IMG/VR virus record: IMGVR_UViG_3300034200_000391
Coordinates: 1-35,669 of that record
Strand: one strand, 5' to 3'
DNA from: a virus
DNA length: 35,669 nucleotides
Below the pieces are notes generated by a model that saw nothing but the letters and a program-made list of their open reading frames with translations, did no database searches and was not told the origin of the DNA. Of this stretch, positions 19,201-25,672 are shown one piece after another. The translations under genes were made by a program, and so were the position numbers. Position 1 is the stretch's first letter. Every line of letters starts with the position of its first letter.

Positions 19201-21270
19201 TCCTGGAGAAAGCATTGCTGGTACAACGTCTCCTGCGCCCTTAGGACCTGGAACTGTAACAATACCTTCAGCAAGTCGCATTGGTGGCTTACCAGGCATA
19301 CCAGGGCGCATAGGAACCATTGAGAACGCCTTCTGTGCCTGAACTGCTTGTAAGTATGCTGCTGTTAACTGAACTACCGCATTCTTTTCAGATGTAAACC
19401 TTTGCTGTAGTCTTTGATGAACCTGATCTAGTGATGCTGCTACTGCTGCATTTTCCATCTGCTGTTGTGTTAGGTAGTTGGTTTGCTCACCCAAACCTAA
19501 GGAAGATTTTCCAACTCCATTAAATATAGACTTAATTCCAACAAACATTTTAATAATATTTGCAACACCGTTTGCCAGCAAACCAAATGACATCAGAAGG
19601 ATTGGACCAATACCAGCAACTACTGTTGTGAAAATAACAACAAACTTTTTAGCACCCTCTGATAAGTCATTAAATCTTTCAAATATTCCACCAAAGAATT
19701 TAATTACTGGAGTAAGTGCTTTTAAGAACTCTCCACCGATTGGTGCAATTGCAACCTTAAGATCTTCTATCTGCTTCTTAAACTTAAACATTGGAGAGTC
19801 TGAAACTTTTGCTAATTCTCGTTCAGACAAAATTGCAAGTTCTTCTGTTGTGGCTTTTGTTAAGCCCAATACTGTTTGTGCTTGTGTTCCTTCTTTAACT
19901 ACATTCTGGAACAGTGTAGAAATACGAGCAAACTGGAACTTACCAAATAGTTGTTCAATTGCACGTGCACGGTTAAGTGGATCTAAAGTATCAAGTGCTT
20001 GTGCAAAGTTAATTACTGTTGACTTAACATCTCCCTGATTTGCTTCAACAATTCCTTTAAGGTTTATGCCAAGGTTTGCAAGAAATGCGCTGGCTTTGGC
20101 AGATGGATTAATCATAGACGCAAGACCAGACTTGAGTGCGTTAGCACCTTCTGAAGCGTTGATTCCACCTTCCTTCATTGCTGCCATGAAGAATGCAAGG
20201 TCTTGTACATCTCCACCAAGTTGCTGAATTACTGGTGCTGCTTTTGGAATTGCAGTTGTTAGGTCATCAATATTTAAAAGCGTCTGGTTTTCTACAGCAT
20301 TTAGAAAGTCAATATTTTTTGCTAAATCATTAGAAGCAATACCAAATGTAGATGTAAGAGAAATAATAGTTTCAAGAGATTTCTCTTGATCAATGTTTCC
20401 AAGAATTGCAAGTTTTGTTGCGCTTGCAACCTGAGACATAAGGTCTGCTCCAACTTTACCAGTTGCTGCAACGTCTGCTGCCATCTTCATTGTATCTGCT
20501 ACGGCTATACCATACTTTGTAAATTCATTAGCAAGCAGTTGAACATCTTTTAGTGCTTTAGCAGCCTCAGAAGATGTAGTAAATAAATCTCCATAAACAC
20601 GTTTAAACTTAATTGCTTGTTCTTCTAGTTGCATAAATACTTTTCCTGCTGCTGCACCAAAGTACATTAGAGGAACTGTAAAACCAACCATCAACTGACG
20701 ACCAGCCCACTGAGTATTCTTACCAAAGTTAAGAAGGTTTGTAGAACCCTGTCTTAAAAGTTGATTTAGTAATGCTTGTTTCTGTGCAGCAATTGCAACC
20801 TGTGTTTGTAGGTTTTTCATGTCCAGTGTTAGTGGACGTACAGACATAGCCTTTAAAGATCCAGATGCATCTCGACCCATCTTAATATACTGAGTCTGAA
20901 GAGTCTTTACATTTTCTCTTGCAACCTTGTTGATTGTTTCATGCTCTTGCTTAAATAGTCTACCGAATGTTTTAGATGCTGCTCCAGCATATCTAAAATA
21001 CTCTTTCATTGAGAGTTGATTTTTAGCAAGTGCTGTGTTAAAGGATTCTGTTGTAGATCTTACACGAACCATTTCGGCATGAAATTTGCCACTGGAGTTA
21101 ATTGTGTTTGCAAGGTTTTGTTGCATATTGGCAGATACGGCAGCGCTTGCAGCGCCACCTTTTGCCATGGTGGAATGAAAGGCTGATATCTGGCGTTGTA
21201 GCGCTTTGAGTTCTGCAAGTGCTGCAGATGTATCAATATTGACTACAATATTGGACTGAATATCAGCCAT
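13213..21270 (-). CDS. Tail tape measure protein (2685 residues)
   Basis: Sets tail length and probably enters the cell envelope during DNA injection. After a coiled-coil start (to about 200), residues about 220-420 match the phage tail tape measure core family (AAATGKVGADLMSQ, AAMKEGGINASEGANALKSG). Hydrophobic segments lie near 545-585 (VIFTTVVAGIGPILLMSFGLL) and 1155-1215 (LMLLSMAATLAGSSLGLLALGIGVVIGAYV). Around 1405-1455 there is a glycine-zipper stretch (ALAGAAVGAVAGQ, GAAIGAGAGALIGG). Long charged helices fill about 2090-2440. The motif PAML[ST]PGE occurs near 690 and again near 2610. At about 0.15 nm per residue the tail would be near 400 nm. The start at 21270 has AGAGG upstream. No peptidase or lytic motif was found. 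Confidence 0.95.
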   Translation of the reverse strand: MADIQSNIVVNIDTSAALAELKALQRQISAFHSTMAKGGAASAAVSANMQQNLANTINSSGKFHAEMVRVRSTTESFNTALAKNQLSMKEYFRYAGAASKTFGRLFKQEHETINKVARENVKTLQTQYIKMGRDASGSLKAMSVRPLTLDMKNLQTQVAIAAQKQALLNQLLRQGSTNLLNFGKNTQWAGRQLMVGFTVPLMYFGAAAGKVFMQLEEQAIKFKRVYGDLFTTSSEAAKALKDVQLLANEFTKYGIAVADTMKMAADVAATGKVGADLMSQVASATKLAILGNIDQEKSLETIISLTSTFGIASNDLAKNIDFLNAVENQTLLNIDDLTTAIPKAAPVIQQLGGDVQDLAFFMAAMKEGGINASEGANALKSGLASMINPSAKASAFLANLGINLKGIVEANQGDVKSTVINFAQALDTLDPLNRARAIEQLFGKFQFARISTLFQNVVKEGTQAQTVLGLTKATTEELAILSERELAKVSDSPMFKFKKQIEDLKVAIAPIGGEFLKALTPVIKFFGGIFERFNDLSEGAKKFVVIFTTVVAGIGPILLMSFGLLANGVANIIKMFVGIKSIFNGVGKSSLGLGEQTNYLTQQQMENAAVAASLDQVHQRLQQRFTSEKNAVVQLTAAYLQAVQAQKAFSMVPMRPGMPGKPPMRLAEGIVTVPGPKGAGDVVPAMLSPGESVIPAKQSEKYAPLISGMIADNIPGYIKGKQGKTEFAHIGSMTPVPAATLAAQLNQMEGAVTARALRVINAVAAQFGNALMVNVYGKLGMTTGQTSTGKSINGLLGKPGGVAKSEFVADFDKQGMQRWKASLKAAGLKMDDVSAELTQLDRGIREYMVSVHKGATVTDQTVKQAYEYSTKKMAADSRVVAAFNQLANTAGEARVNISQAVAAKFGLSKVPTAGSKPVVRVGEERIRTGGDRLPFYRSAGFDIVKAATRAIAEGAKSALKVASPSKEMRTVGEQSGAGLVLGAKGQIDDATVAGQQIGAAIKTGAVSGPMPTGSQSRNRAALYGTGPVDADAKSIRRQLEAVEKRKLAEAKKQLKLDEKISQSKQKLYGTTGEITQEMRTQRRLQQSAERALVKATAERAKAEQKEAANVIKQSSLTAAMERLKLRAIKSRTDSELMAARKAKMSQVGGKIGGAAMGLSMVTMMGSMAPGAVGEMFQKAMMPLMLLSMAATLAGSSLGLLALGIGVVIGAYVMNRMAVDKAGDAAIAFADRVNGSNQALQVFAEAAGKVTASEIMDRRRKDEVKQYQTVTGKTTFGESFVEGEKGKALVKDVGANIAQRGTAGASTALFRQLAMGVTSGAMSTEQARSIALNVGDALGNQAFGIQVNAKLTELLGPNGENFIKDPLTIRTKMVDATNRDLVASNNRAQKTFGYRGRDVANLGKNIGGGALAGAAVGAVAGQMLIPIPGVGAAIGAGAGALIGGVAGYFNGRKDRGKRIAASTGADAAMQKIALEEQQQMLDGLELEYQKKIDIAKAAGDSVKALQLENDFLDDKQKLLDKQKVTTDTIMANFKGADKGIQEAYMNSADKLMTKKYKGTAVEDVVPMAKQAIEDSAGTQEQKYLLKMEVASGNIDPVTLISLMDLASTNKAAFDSTMNIITKFGGKAASEAQQVADLFIGADGKPNTQLQTDFMLKVSEAKTTKEAQKIIDFNAQIARTGGELDVAYLIKYYNENPEAAKIAQDLFDKVKTGNLDYEVMVRTKFMPEEYLGAIDQEYYKGLSENQKQVYMNEIVTVMSIQDETVFKGDPDVQKWLSEPASKGGGEMYQNASFPVQKAMYAAHLAGIKTAAMDATTPYKGPGTGGGDKKGPNASPLDELIKKIRDLRKAQQGLTVGWGSSMKAMNALFTDSKGKVRNLVPGKDSKGKPLDPFNGLENNLRKKGMGQGAIDFLTGLSVEDYKKIGPKFIEIDKKTGAIKVKNAKQLNALLNNIAVGNFQNENEKFITNIKNQNSAVNKLMAAGMSLEDAYAAVEDSQFAAAIATGNFTTAQVKQMAATKNNSTALLQQQEQLKSVRTYFESLTKSLTDQKVFSGLAKDLARMGMDSSMIATVLSDPSLAKGLADQLKSGKMSAEGIAAAVKKIKDTQTEKAITSINSGDMSAAFQPGYDAAQKLFDIQERMLDKQYRAIFAADEARIVSAEALVTAKQKEIDAQEKNVEIAEKGVEAANKLIAVQNERNDKLSHDLKLMDKAAQSINEKYDKQKAALDKISSINSVIANQQKKQMSLADALTQGDISAAAQAAQELREQQASDAIAEQSKAIDSVRELELSRLVNDEGKTRLQIEEEQYVISEKIYSIQQNELKTAQASVDAANAILKAKQDQLIPLQQGVTDAQAALKASQDALEAEKQKLTVLGKTKLEWEDMKLRVDAAQLANDKLMAGQLAAALATADIVDKTWKEINDKLADYFKKDGTSITIKEIHEIYQVIMGATGGSNGGTPPPAPAPVNAGNIDEVNKTVQDAQKKLITDITTAGTSDVNISEVANNMASSLIANTEATAALGGIAGVLSSARYTGQALVWAAQQAAEAKALKDAEEAAARLAATKALMSGGADAAYDRRTGYSRYAMGGMVGSYLASGGFGMKPIGTDIIPAMLTPGEFVVTKYGVENYGVDNLRAINAGSKTSDSNSVYNYSLTVNAKSDASPDDIARTVISQIKQIEGQRIRGNRL

Positions 21271-21296
21271 TCATTATTACCTCTTTATAGTTTTAT

Positions 21297-21617
21297 TTAT
21301 GGAAGAGTATTGAGAACTGGTGTATCTGAAAGGTTAACTCCAGATGCCTCTTCAATAATCTTGTACACAGTTGGGAGATCCATATTATCTTCCAATGCTG
21401 CCAAATCTTCTGCGAGTTCTGGCTTGTACTGCTTCATTGCAATTTGAATACATTCCATCAGAATGTTCATTGACTTTTCGTTATCTTCTGCTACTGCTGC
21501 TACTCCCTCAAACTTCTTCATAAACGGACGAAGTAGAGAGATCTTTAGTGGACGCACCTTGATCTTTGTGCCATCAATTAGCGTTACTGTCTTTTCTTCA
21601 TGGACTGTTGTTGCCAT
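21297..21617 (-). CDS. Tail assembly chaperone, short form (paralogue of the next gene upstream)
   Basis: A protein of 106 residues that should bind the tape measure during tail assembly, the role of lambda gpG. It aligns along its whole length with the first 95 or so residues of the chaperone encoded upstream: DGT near 16, PLKI near 23-26, M-x-x-C-x-x-[IL]-AM-x-QY-x-P-x-L in the middle, and DLP-x-x-YKI near the end. It lacks the C-terminal T domain of the long form. The start follows AAGGAGG at good spacing. It lies directly before the tape measure gene. I saw no heptanucleotide slip site and no downstream T-type frame, so it is not the first half of a frameshift product. Confidence 0.8.
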   Translation of the reverse strand: MATTVHEEKTVTLIDGTKIKVRPLKISLLRPFMKKFEGVAAVAEDNEKSMNILMECIQIAMKQYKPELAEDLAALEDNMDLPTVYKIIEEASGVNLSDTPVLNTLP

Positions 21618-21642
21618 TTTTCCTCCTTGTAAGGTTGTATCA

Positions 21643-21651
21643 ATTATAGCA
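21643..21651 (-). promoter_or_regulatory. Extended -10 promoter (gene starting at 21617)
   Basis: TGC-TATAAT on the minus strand (TATAAT at 21648-21643). The start point would be near 21636, giving a leader of about 19 bases that contains AAGGAGG. No convincing -35 box was found at 16-18 bases, as is common for extended -10 promoters. Confidence 0.55.
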
Positions 21652-21667
21652 TAAACAAGCGTGTTTT

Positions 21668-22345
21668 TTACGCAGTTATTTCTTCGTAGTCTAGACCATT
21701 TCCTATTCCAAATCCAGCCTCCATTGCACGCTTTCCAGATAGATTTGTTATATCATTGCTTCCCTTGCCCTTATACAGAACTCTATTTTTCATTTCTTCC
21801 CATGCATCATCATTTTTGTCCTTGTCTATATCAACACCCTGGATTGCTGCTAAGAACTTTTTCTCCATATGATCTAGTTCTCTTCTCATAGAGATAATCT
21901 GTAATAGTTCTGGCATTGATATAGATAGTTCTAAGTCTTCGTAATTCTTCCATGCCCCAAGTATGAAGGCTTCAGACTCTAGTTTTAGTAAGTCTAGGCT
22001 ATCCCAAGTGTCTCCATTATCTGTTGCCTGATCTTTGACTGGCTCTTCTTTATTTTGATCAATCTTAATACCAGCACCAATATCAAGAATCTTATAAATT
22101 ATTGGCAGGTCTATCTCATCCTCTAACTCTTCAATAGAATGTGAAAGTCGTGGGCAGTACTGCTGCATTGCTAGTCTTGTACATTCTGTCATTACCGCTA
22201 TAGCCTCTAAATCATTTTTGGCTTTTTTAACAGAAAGAAATACCTCCATTACTTGATGTAGATATTTAATCTTTAATGGGGAGATCATTACAGTGGTTCC
22301 ATCAAAAAATGTTATAGGATGCTCTTGATATATTTTAGTAGCCAT
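21668..22345 (-). CDS. Tail assembly chaperone, long form (G-T-like)
   Basis: A protein of 225 residues. Residues 1-95 are the G-like domain shared with the short chaperone. The remainder is the T-like domain seen in fused chaperones of actinobacteriophages: SLDLLKLESEAFILGAW, KNYEDLELSISMPELLQ, RRELDHMEKKFLAAIQGVD, and a basic-then-acidic end GFGIGNGLDYEEI. In most siphophages this long form arises by programmed frameshifting; here it is a continuous reading frame and the short form has its own gene. It has no Shine-Dalgarno sequence: the ATG stands 6 bases after a TATAAT box, predicting a leaderless mRNA. Confidence 0.84.
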   Translation of the reverse strand: MATKIYQEHPITFFDGTTVMISPLKIKYLHQVMEVFLSVKKAKNDLEAIAVMTECTRLAMQQYCPRLSHSIEELEDEIDLPIIYKILDIGAGIKIDQNKEEPVKDQATDNGDTWDSLDLLKLESEAFILGAWKNYEDLELSISMPELLQIISMRRELDHMEKKFLAAIQGVDIDKDKNDDAWEEMKNRVLYKGKGSNDITNLSGKRAMEAGFGIGNGLDYEEITA

Positions 22346-22380
22346 TAAACCATTATAGCAAAAGAAAACTGCCCAATCAA
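22346..22380 (-). promoter_or_regulatory. Promoter for a leaderless mRNA, overlapping a terminator (gene starting at 22345)
   Basis: TTGATT (22380-22375), a 17-base spacer and TGC-TATAAT (-10 at 22357-22352) lie exactly 6 bases before the ATG at 22345. No ribosome site is present. The -35 box is the first half of the terminator loop, and the spacer contains the terminator's second arm and U-tract. Confidence 0.7.
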
Positions 22381-22397
22381 AAGAAAGGGCAGTTCTC
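22360..22397 (-). terminator. Rho-independent terminator after the major tail gene
   Basis: On the minus strand GAGAACTGCCC (22397-22387) pairs with GGGCAGTTTTC (22374-22364), an 11-base stem with one G-U pair, a 12-base loop and TTTT after it. It begins 19 bases past the stop of the major tail gene. Confidence 0.82.
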
Positions 22398-22416
22398 GAT
22401 TAATTAAATAAATTAA

Positions 22417-23064
22417 TTATGCAATTCTGCGGTCAACGATCTTACCATACATACCATTATCCAATGGAAGCATACGGAAAGTTACGTCGAACATAGAAGC
22501 AGCATCACGCTTAGCAGATGCAGTTACGCTCTCGATTGAGAGTGCACGATATCCGATGTAGATACGCTCCTTGTTAATTGCTGGATCTCCAGTTCCTGGT
22601 CCTACTGCAACGATTCCTCGCTCCAATGGAACTTCTCCTAGTTCTCCTGAGTTGATGTCGAAAGACTGACTTCCTGCACCAATTCCTGTTGCTGTTGCTA
22701 GATCTGAAAGATCCTCATCCTGTGCTGCAACTGAAACCAAAAGGTTTTCTAGTGTTGCCTCAGCGAATGAAGTCTTAAGTGATACCTGCATACCTTGCTT
22801 GAAAAGACGAGCAACGTCAAGTACCTGGTCAACCTGAACTTCACCGAAGTCAGGCTGGAATGTAAGTTCAATACCATTGCTGGTATATCCTACGTTTGTA
22901 TAATCAGTATCATCTGCTAGTGTATCCTTATAAGATAGTCCTGCTTCAAATCCTGGGAGAGATCCTGAGACATCTCCGATTTGTCCTGATAATGAATCAC
23001 CGTATGTGAACAGCGCTGCTGCTCCCACGATGATGTTATTGGACGAGCCACGTGTATAAGCCAT
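22417..23064 (-). CDS. Major tail tube protein
   Basis: Forms the stacked rings of the tail tube. The protein has 215 residues, with the beta-rich, Gly/Asp-rich make-up and loop pattern usual for this class (VGAAALFTYGDSLSG, YTSNGIELTFQPDFGEVQVDQVLD, SIESVTASAKRDAASMFDVTFRMLP). The region from VDQVLDVARLFKQGMQ to the end matches the conserved core of such proteins. It has its own promoter, a strong ribosome site (AGAGGTGG) and its own terminator, as suits a protein needed in hundreds of copies. It lies between the tail terminator and the tail chaperones, the normal position. Confidence 0.86.
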   Translation of the reverse strand: MAYTRGSSNNIIVGAAALFTYGDSLSGQIGDVSGSLPGFEAGLSYKDTLADDTDYTNVGYTSNGIELTFQPDFGEVQVDQVLDVARLFKQGMQVSLKTSFAEATLENLLVSVAAQDEDLSDLATATGIGAGSQSFDINSGELGEVPLERGIVAVGPGTGDPAINKERIYIGYRALSIESVTASAKRDAASMFDVTFRMLPLDNGMYGKIVDRRIA

Positions 23065-23119
23065 TTATTCCACCTCTTTTTCTTTAGTTTACTATATGAA
23101 ATTGTAGGCGTGTTTCCTC

Positions 23120-23135
23120 ACTTACAATTATAACA
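23120..23135 (-). promoter_or_regulatory. Extended -10 promoter for the major tail gene
   Basis: TGT-TATAAT on the minus strand (TATAAT at 23132-23127). A start point near 23120 gives a leader of about 55 bases, the longest seen in this window, with AGAGGTGG just before the ATG at 23064. No convincing -35 box was found. Confidence 0.58.
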
Positions 23136-23144
23136 GCCTTTTTG

Positions 23145-23651
23145 CTAGCCTTTGTGCCAGTCAAAATCGACTATGATCTTATTTCCTGCGTAGGTTCTTG
23201 CTGTACCAAAGTCAATAATGTCTCTGGTCTCCTGTAATTGGTATACCTTGAAGTTATGGAACTGAATAGGTAGGGTTGCATCTGACCATAAGCCAGTGTT
23301 TTCTCTTGCCCACTTATTTAGGTCTTCTGCTGACTCATCTCCATTATTAAGAAGATCTTCTACATCTGCCGTAATCTTGACCATGCTATCAATAGAGTTT
23401 TCTCCAAATGCATAAAAATAATATAAAACTTGCTCACATTTGATATGAGGAAACGGCTGTCTACGCATGCGAAGCATTCTGTCATAAACTGCGAAAGTTC
23501 CTCCACCATCTGGGAATGTTTCAGTCAAAGTATCAATAGATGTTGGACTAGTTGGAAAAAACCTTAGAGTCGTTGGTGTATTAAAGTTGGGATTAACCTT
23601 TGCTGCTAAATAGGCATTGATCAATGACGGAGGATGATATATATTAGCCAT
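23145..23651 (-). CDS. Tail terminator protein
   Basis: A protein of 168 residues that should cap the tail tube and join it to the head. It lies just before the major tail gene, the usual position. The sequence has the pattern of this class: an N-terminal helix (LINAYLAAKV), strands with a proline-rich turn (TTLRFFPTSPTSID), a central strand (EQVLYYFYAFGEN), a helix for the hexamer contact (MVKITADVEDLLNNGD) and a terminal strand (NKIIVDFDWHKG). The start overlaps the preceding stop by 8 bases. Assignment is from order and secondary-structure pattern rather than a signature motif. Confidence 0.7.
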   Translation of the reverse strand: MANIYHPPSLINAYLAAKVNPNFNTPTTLRFFPTSPTSIDTLTETFPDGGGTFAVYDRMLRMRRQPFPHIKCEQVLYYFYAFGENSIDSMVKITADVEDLLNNGDESAEDLNKWARENTGLWSDATLPIQFHNFKVYQLQETRDIIDFGTARTYAGNKIIVDFDWHKG

Positions 23652-24318
23652 TTACGACCCCCGCATTTGCAATCCACTTAAACCCTGTTGAATAACCTGC
23701 AGATCTTCCAGACCTTTTGCCTGCTGCCATATTGGTTTTATATACTCTAGGATTTTTTAGATATAGGTCAAGCCCTGTTGTTCTTAGGAGTGCTTGGGAG
23801 AAATACTGACTAAATATGATGTCCATTATTTTTTGAAATCCCCCCTGTGCTTCTACTCCTCCAGGATTATCTACCTTTACTGCATTTTTAGTAAAAATTG
23901 TTTCACCATCTTGTTCAAATACTAATGTCGTGGCAACCTTTGGTCTAATTACAACAGGAATTCCTTCTTCCATAATTCTTGCTTTATTATAAAAAGGCTC
24001 TCGTGATCCATCTTTTATAGTTGAAGATTGCTTAAATGTTGATAGGAAAGACAGCCCAAGATTACTAACAGTATAGTTTATGTCATATAATCTTGCATCT
24101 GGGCTACCAACTTGATACCATTCGTATACATGTGCGAGCATGGCTGGATCTGCCTTTGCGTTTGAATCAACGAACTGCTTAATAACTTCTACGGACTCTT
24201 TGCCAAGGTTATTTAAAAATACCTTCTTACCTGCATGAATGCCATCTAGAAATCCAACAGAGTATTCTATTACATTAGTTAGATCAATCTTAAACTGCTT
24301 TGAGTTAAACTTTATCAT
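23644..24318 (-). CDS. Neck / tail-completion protein (HK97 gp10-like position)
   Basis: A protein of 224 residues in the connector cluster, between head closure and tail terminator, the place of the HK97 gp10-like family. It begins with strands and a long helix (VFLNNLGKESVEVIKQFVDSN), contains an aspartate- and proline-rich middle (EEGIPVVIRPKVATTLVFEQDGE) and ends in a basic, Gly/Ser-rich tail (KRSGRSAGYSTGFKW). These are compatible with gp10-like proteins but no signature is strong. The start overlaps the preceding stop as TAATG and its stop overlaps the next start by 8 bases. Confidence 0.6.
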   Translation of the reverse strand: MIKFNSKQFKIDLTNVIEYSVGFLDGIHAGKKVFLNNLGKESVEVIKQFVDSNAKADPAMLAHVYEWYQVGSPDARLYDINYTVSNLGLSFLSTFKQSSTIKDGSREPFYNKARIMEEGIPVVIRPKVATTLVFEQDGETIFTKNAVKVDNPGGVEAQGGFQKIMDIIFSQYFSQALLRTTGLDLYLKNPRVYKTNMAAGKRSGRSAGYSTGFKWIANAGVVNG

Positions 24319-24767
24319 TATAGGTCTACCGCCTGATTATCAGATCTACGAAGTACGATCTTGTAGTATTCTACTTTTCCAAACAATCCAATGGTTGGTG
24401 CAACAGAGGCTATTTCAAACAGTGTTGACTTTCCAACTCTTTCTCCTGCTGGCTCAACATAAATTGGCACTCCTGAAGAATCACGAATATTTGTAAGAAG
24501 CACATTGTTGCTAGATGTGCTATCTCCTAATTCGGAGAATCTTATGTCTGAGGCTGTTCTTCCAAGCAGTGTGGTGTCCTGAGTAATGGCAACAGTGTTT
24601 GTTCTAAACTCTTCTTTATTCTTTAGCCCTGCATGAGCAAAATAGCATGGAACTGATTTTGAAAACATCCACTGCTTCTTTACATTGCCATAGGTTCCTT
24701 GACTTACACCAGCATAATATATATCAACCAACATTGGGTATATTGCTGATGGTGAATCGCATGACAT
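24318..24767 (-). CDS. Head closure (stopper) protein
   Basis: A protein of 149 residues encoded third after the capsid gene. Such proteins close the connector after DNA packaging and provide the docking surface for the tail. The sequence is beta-rich with a typical alternating pattern (LVDIYYAGVSQGTYG, WMFSKSVPCYFAHA, KVEYYKIVLRRSD) and a loop region in the middle. The start TAATG overlap with the adaptor gene suggests coupled translation in equal amounts. Placement and size support the call; sequence alone would not. Confidence 0.62.
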   Translation of the reverse strand: MSCDSPSAIYPMLVDIYYAGVSQGTYGNVKKQWMFSKSVPCYFAHAGLKNKEEFRTNTVAITQDTTLLGRTASDIRFSELGDSTSSNNVLLTNIRDSSGVPIYVEPAGERVGKSTLFEIASVAPTIGLFGKVEYYKIVLRRSDNQAVDL

Positions 24768-25669
24768 TATATCAACCCTGGTCGTAATATTGTATTTGCA
24801 TACTTATCTAAAATTTTATCAACAATAAGGTTTCCAGTACCGCTAAATAGTTTTTCTGAAAACTCAACCTTAAACTGATCTGTTTGATAGTTCTTGGTAA
24901 ATCTCTTGTAGTAATCTAGATTTCCACACTTGATATCTTCAATCAAGATTCTTGTTGCTTGCTCAATGTCTGCTGGAACTGCCTTATAGCCAGTATCTAA
25001 AACAAATGTGTAGTCTGCTCCTGATGGAAATGCAACTCCACCAAAGCCATAGTAAGCAATGTCTCCTTGTGCAGATGGAACTTGCATTACTGCAGACTCT
25101 GCACGGTTATATCCTCCAGCAAAATCTCTTTGTATTGCTGAGTTATCTAGTGTCAACGAATATAGATATTCATTTGTGTCTAGTGAAGCGTCATAAACCA
25201 AAACGTTATTTTCATAAACCTTTAAAATTTTATTTGTTTCTTTCCACACTGGGAAGTAGTCTGTATTGTTTCCTACACCTTGTAAAATGCTTTTTGTATT
25301 ATAAAAGCCACTAGGGATTATGTTATCAATAATTGATCTTGCTAAAAGTTCTAAAACCTTGTATTCCTGAATCTCTGTTGCTGATGTTCCCAATTTTTTA
25401 GGGTCAATGTAGGGTCTTAGAATGTCTAAGTTTTCTTCAATCTCACTATGTCCATCGCTATCAACAATCTTAACAAAAAACTTTCTATCGTATTGTGCTT
25501 TTTCAATTGGAAAAGTATAGGATACTTGACCAGTTGCTGTAGAGGTCAACTCTAAAACTTCTACTGAGTGATCCACCAGATCCTCAATGTACATTGTGTA
25601 TGGTGAGTTTACTGATGAAACTGTCCATACTGGTACAAGGGGATAAGGTGGAACTCTCAAGACCTCCAT
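24767..25669 (-). CDS. Head-to-tail adaptor protein
   Basis: A protein of 300 residues. The N-terminal third is a small beta domain (YPLVPVWTVSSVNSPYTMYIED, then VSYTFPIEKAQYDRKFFVKI). The rest contains the helices and strands expected of a connector adaptor: EIQEYKVLELLARSIIDNII (about 102-122) and VPADIEQATRILIEDIKCGNLDYYKR (about 232-257), the second resembling the helix of gp6/gp15-type adaptors that binds the portal ring. It follows the capsid genes and precedes the stopper gene, the usual order. It begins 3 bases after the end of the small head-associated protein gene. Confidence 0.66.
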   Translation of the reverse strand: MEVLRVPPYPLVPVWTVSSVNSPYTMYIEDLVDHSVEVLELTSTATGQVSYTFPIEKAQYDRKFFVKIVDSDGHSEIEENLDILRPYIDPKKLGTSATEIQEYKVLELLARSIIDNIIPSGFYNTKSILQGVGNNTDYFPVWKETNKILKVYENNVLVYDASLDTNEYLYSLTLDNSAIQRDFAGGYNRAESAVMQVPSAQGDIAYYGFGGVAFPSGADYTFVLDTGYKAVPADIEQATRILIEDIKCGNLDYYKRFTKNYQTDQFKVEFSEKLFSGTGNLIVDKILDKYANTILRPGLI

Positions 25670-25672
25670 TTT

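Noticed and set aside
19478-20038. 186-codon open frame on the plus strand
   Set aside because: Antisense to the tape measure core region, without ribosome site or promoter; a shadow frame.
21297-21330. Search for a programmed frameshift at the end of the short chaperone gene
   Set aside because: I found no convincing slippery heptamer, and no T-type frame continues downstream; the long form has its own gene.
21655-21672. Small inverted repeat GCGT/ACGC around the stop of the long chaperone gene
   Set aside because: Only a 4-base stem with no proper T-tract after it; too weak for a terminator.
13205-24775. TATAAT-like strings at the stop-start junctions near 13213, 24318 and 24767
   Set aside because: The TAATG overlap of stop and start makes TATAAT whenever the last sense codon ends in TA, so these are expected by chance. 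They lie across the ATG itself and could not make an RNA containing that start.
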